DNA from: Prolixibacteraceae bacterium
GTDB taxonomy: Bacteria > Bacteroidota > Bacteroidia > Bacteroidales > Prolixibacteraceae
DNA length: 64,000 bases
NCBI GenBank assembly: GCA_019459525.1
Contig: JAIBEY010000052.1
Location: forward strand, 124,001 to 188,000
Direction of reading: 5' to 3'
The notes under the pieces were generated by a model. The model was not told the origin of the DNA. It did no database searches and saw only the letters and a list, made by a program, of their open reading frames with translations. Positions within the stretch are counted from its first letter, which is position 1; every line of letters starts with the position of its first letter. Made by a program: the position numbers and the translations under genes. Of this stretch, positions 62,507 through 64,000 are shown one piece after another.

Positions 62507-62516
62507 CCATTCTCAA
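62507..62516 (-). promoter_or_regulatory. Antiterminator segment overlapping the leader stop codon
   Basis: The minus strand reads TTGAGAATGG at 62516-62507, including the leader stop codon. It is perfectly complementary over 10 nt to CCATTCTCAA (62475-62466), the 5' arm of the terminator. The two pairings exclude each other. A ribosome at the stop codon would cover this segment and favour the terminator; one stalled at the Leu codons, about 15 nt upstream, would leave it free. Confidence 0.75.
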
Positions 62517-62584
62517 TCGCGCATCCAAATTAGAAGAATACCGAGAAGGAGACCTAGAAGGGAAATGTTAGCAAAACCTGTCAT
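62513..62584 (-). CDS. Leucine-rich leader peptide of the leu operon
   Basis: A 23-codon reading frame (start at 62584, stop 62515-62513) too short for routine gene calling. Residues 8-20 read SLLGLLLGILLIW: seven Leu and two of the peptide's three Ile. The run of Leu codons lies just upstream of mutually exclusive antiterminator and terminator hairpins before leuA. This is the arrangement of ribosome-mediated attenuation by Leu-tRNA supply. The peptide needs no function of its own. A small membrane protein is the alternative reading, but the hairpins argue against it. I know of leu leaders mainly in Proteobacteria and some Bacteroidota predictions. Confidence 0.78.
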   Translation of the reverse strand: MTGFANISLLGLLLGILLIWMRD

Positions 62585-62601
62585 TTTTGAATAATTTGAT
62601 G

Positions 62602-62636
62602 CAAATATGAACATTATTTTTTAAAATGAAAACAAA
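62602..62636 (-). promoter_or_regulatory. Weak candidate promoter of the leu operon
   Basis: On the minus strand CATATTTG (62609-62602) is one mismatch from TAnnTTTG. A TTTG lies at 62636-62633, at 23 nt spacing instead of 19-21. Transcription from here would begin about 10 nt before the leader ATG. Low certainty. Confidence 0.3.
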
Positions 62637-62826
62637 ACAAACATTTTTATTCGGATTACGAAGAAAAAGATAAAAATATCCGAATCTATACCCATCCTGT
62701 GGTTTTGTTCCTCAAAAACTGAAACAAAGATTTTGGAAGAAGGTTCGTAGCATGCTCGGAATGGAGATTAAAGTTTAATTTCCTCGTTCAGGCAGCCTCA
62801 CTAAAATTGTAGAAATATGAAATAAG
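62637..62826. other. Intergenic region between the leu operon and the OmpA-like gene
   Basis: About 190 bp. Apart from the weak promoter and the terminator that follows, I see nothing to annotate. The minus-strand OmpA-like gene ends at 62883. Confidence 0.5.
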
Positions 62827-62862
62827 AAAAGCCGTCACAATTTTTAATTTGCGACGGCTTTT
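62827..62862 (-). terminator. Terminator of the OmpA-like gene
   Basis: AAAAGCCGTC (62827-62836) pairs with GACGGCTTTT (62853-62862) around a 16-nt AT-rich loop. It lies 20 nt after the stop codon of the minus-strand gene. Confidence 0.85.
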
Positions 62863-62882
62863 CATACAAAATCAGCAATTAA

Positions 62883-64000
62883 TTATTTTGTTTTAATCAC
62901 TTCAAATTCAACTCTGCGGTTTAAAGCACGACCTTCAGGAGTATCATTTGTAGCAGCAGGAGTAGTTTCACCTAAACCTTTCTGTGAGGCAATACGGTTC
63001 TTTTTAACTTTGCTTGAAGTTATTGCCTTTACAACTGCGTTGGCTCTGATTTTAGACAAATTCATGTTGTAATTATCTTCGCCCTGACTGTCAGCATGAC
63101 CCGTAATGTTAACTTTGTAATCTTCGTTTTCTTTCAACAAGTTAACTAATTTGTCAACTTTTACTTTTTCGTCAGCAGTAAAGGTGGTTTTGTTTGAGTC
63201 AAAATAAACTGGCTCAACTTTCATTTTCTGAGCTTCCAGTTCTTCAGCAGTCAATTCTTTTTTCGGGCACCCTTTGTTTTCTTTTAATCCGGCAACGGTA
63301 GGACACTCATCTTCTTCATCCACCACACCATCCTTATCAGTATCAAGCGGACAACCAGTTGCATCTACTTTATACCCCTTTTTAGTACCAGGGCATTTGT
63401 CGTTAGCATCAGTAACACCGTCACCATCAGCATCCGGACAACCTTTGAGGCTTGCAACACCGGCAACTTCAGGACAAGCATCATCCTTATCGGCAATACC
63501 GTCTTTATCGGTATCAGGACATCCTTTTAAAGAGGTTAAGCCAGCAACAGTAGGGCAATCGTCAATATAATCTGCAACGCCATCGCCATCGGAATCAATC
63601 GGACAACCATTTTCGTCAACAGCAACACCGGTCGGTGTATTGGGACACTTATCCTTTTTATCAGATACGCCATCCATGTCGGAATCTGCTGTTTTCCCGA
63701 AATCATATTCAATGCCTAAAGTGGCTTTCCAAAAATTATCACGAACAGTTTTACTGGCAACTGTAGTTTCAATGCCATTAATATAACCAGCATCCAGATA
63801 CAATGCCGTATTCGGGTTAAAATAATATTTACCTCCTAAACCCAAATCAAAATTCAGACCTGTTTCTGAATTGTCAGCAAGAAAACCCGGTCCGGCAAAA
63901 AGATAAGGACGGAACTTTTTACTCTCATCTGTAAGTTTATATCTCAGATTCAAGAAAGCATTAGCTAAATCCAGGTTACTGTTAAGTTTAGAGTTAAAAA
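62883..64000 (-). CDS. OmpA-family outer membrane protein with TSP3 repeats, N-terminus outside the window
   Basis: The frame is open to the window edge at 64000, so the start is missing; about 372 residues are visible. A beta-barrel-like N-terminal part (FRPYLFAGPGFLA, GLGGKYYFNPNTALYLDAGY) is followed by five thrombospondin type 3 calcium-binding repeats (DSDMDGVSD, DSDGDGVAD, DTDKDGIAD, DADGDGVTD, DTDKDGVVD), each with Cys-Pro spacers. The C-terminal OmpA peptidoglycan-binding domain is VYFDSNKTTFTADEKVKVDK, NITGHADSQGEDNYNMNLSK and LNRRVEFEV. It should link the outer membrane to peptidoglycan, with the repeats as a calcium-stiffened spacer. Confidence 0.92.
   Translation of the reverse strand, partial: FNSKLNSNLDLANAFLNLRYKLTDESKKFRPYLFAGPGFLADNSETGLNFDLGLGGKYYFNPNTALYLDAGYINGIETTVASKTVRDNFWKATLGIEYDFGKTADSDMDGVSDKKDKCPNTPTGVAVDENGCPIDSDGDGVADYIDDCPTVAGLTSLKGCPDTDKDGIADKDDACPEVAGVASLKGCPDADGDGVTDANDKCPGTKKGYKVDATGCPLDTDKDGVVDEEDECPTVAGLKENKGCPKKELTAEELEAQKMKVEPVYFDSNKTTFTADEKVKVDKLVNLLKENEDYKVNITGHADSQGEDNYNMNLSKIRANAVVKAITSSKVKKNRIASQKGLGETTPAATNDTPEGRALNRRVEFEVIKTK

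Noticed and set aside
1-64000. tRNA, rRNA or CRISPR features
   Set aside because: No cloverleaf-like sequence with a TTCGA-type arm, no rRNA segment and no regularly spaced array of short repeats was seen by eye; a tRNAscan or CRISPR search would settle it.

Overview
The window comes from a Bacteroidota chromosome, most likely a Marinilabiliales/Prolixibacteraceae-like polysaccharide degrader. The evidence is a SusD/RagB terminus, a type IX secretion sorting domain, a complete bat (aerotolerance) operon, promoters of the TTTG-N19-TAnnTTTG type, scarce Shine-Dalgarno sequences, and a Bacteroidetes-type FabI. No rRNA, tRNA or CRISPR array was seen.

Layout. 1-5171: end of a polysaccharide utilisation locus acting on glucuronoxylan-type glycans (SusD C-terminus, a LacI-type regulator remnant, a carbohydrate/sialate O-acetylesterase, a GH67 alpha-glucuronidase). 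5521-8692: an AT-richer array of small plus-strand genes separated by ~125-bp folded repeats. It looks like an integron cassette cluster without an integrase and carries an unknown membrane/coiled-coil protein, a HigB/HigA toxin-antitoxin pair, a CPBP membrane protease and a VOC protein. A MITE-like element (8719-8866) follows. 8936-26475: mostly housekeeping and secreted enzymes (M28 peptidase, GH42 beta-galactosidase, M3-like metallopeptidase lipoprotein, T9SS cupredoxin, IorAB, a chimeric DUF4139 protein, BI-1, AlkD-like protein, a flippase, TruA). 26656-35217: moxR, DUF58, a DUF4381-like gene and batABCDE in one operon. 35410-36282: fabI.

36361-41939: a four-gene minus-strand sugar module (PHP protein, class II aldolase/SDR fusion, zinc dehydrogenase, FSA-type transaldolase) of unassigned substrate. 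42803-45286: ilvA and a YeeE/YedE transporter. 45443-48273: an ECF sigma factor, anti-sigma factor, CpxP-like protein, an EF-hand-like small secreted protein and a DUF2202 ferritin-like lipoprotein. Both the sigma and anti-sigma genes are preceded by the same promoter-like sequence. 48581-54329: assorted secreted, regulatory and accessory genes, including a putAbiC-like membrane protein.

54482-62584: the leucine operon, transcribed leftward as leader peptide-leuA-leuC-(four-helix-bundle ORF)-leuD-leuA2/cimA-like-methyltransferase-leuB. A 23-residue leader rich in Leu codons, with competing antiterminator and terminator hairpins, precedes leuA and fits classical ribosome-mediated attenuation. 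The four-helix-bundle gene sits between 30-bp direct repeats inside the operon. 62883-end: an OmpA-family protein with calcium-binding TSP3 repeats, cut by the window edge.

The observations most worth following are the integron-like array, the leu attenuator, the duplicated ECF promoter, the DUF4139/TonB-plug chimera and the repeat-flanked insertion in the leu operon.
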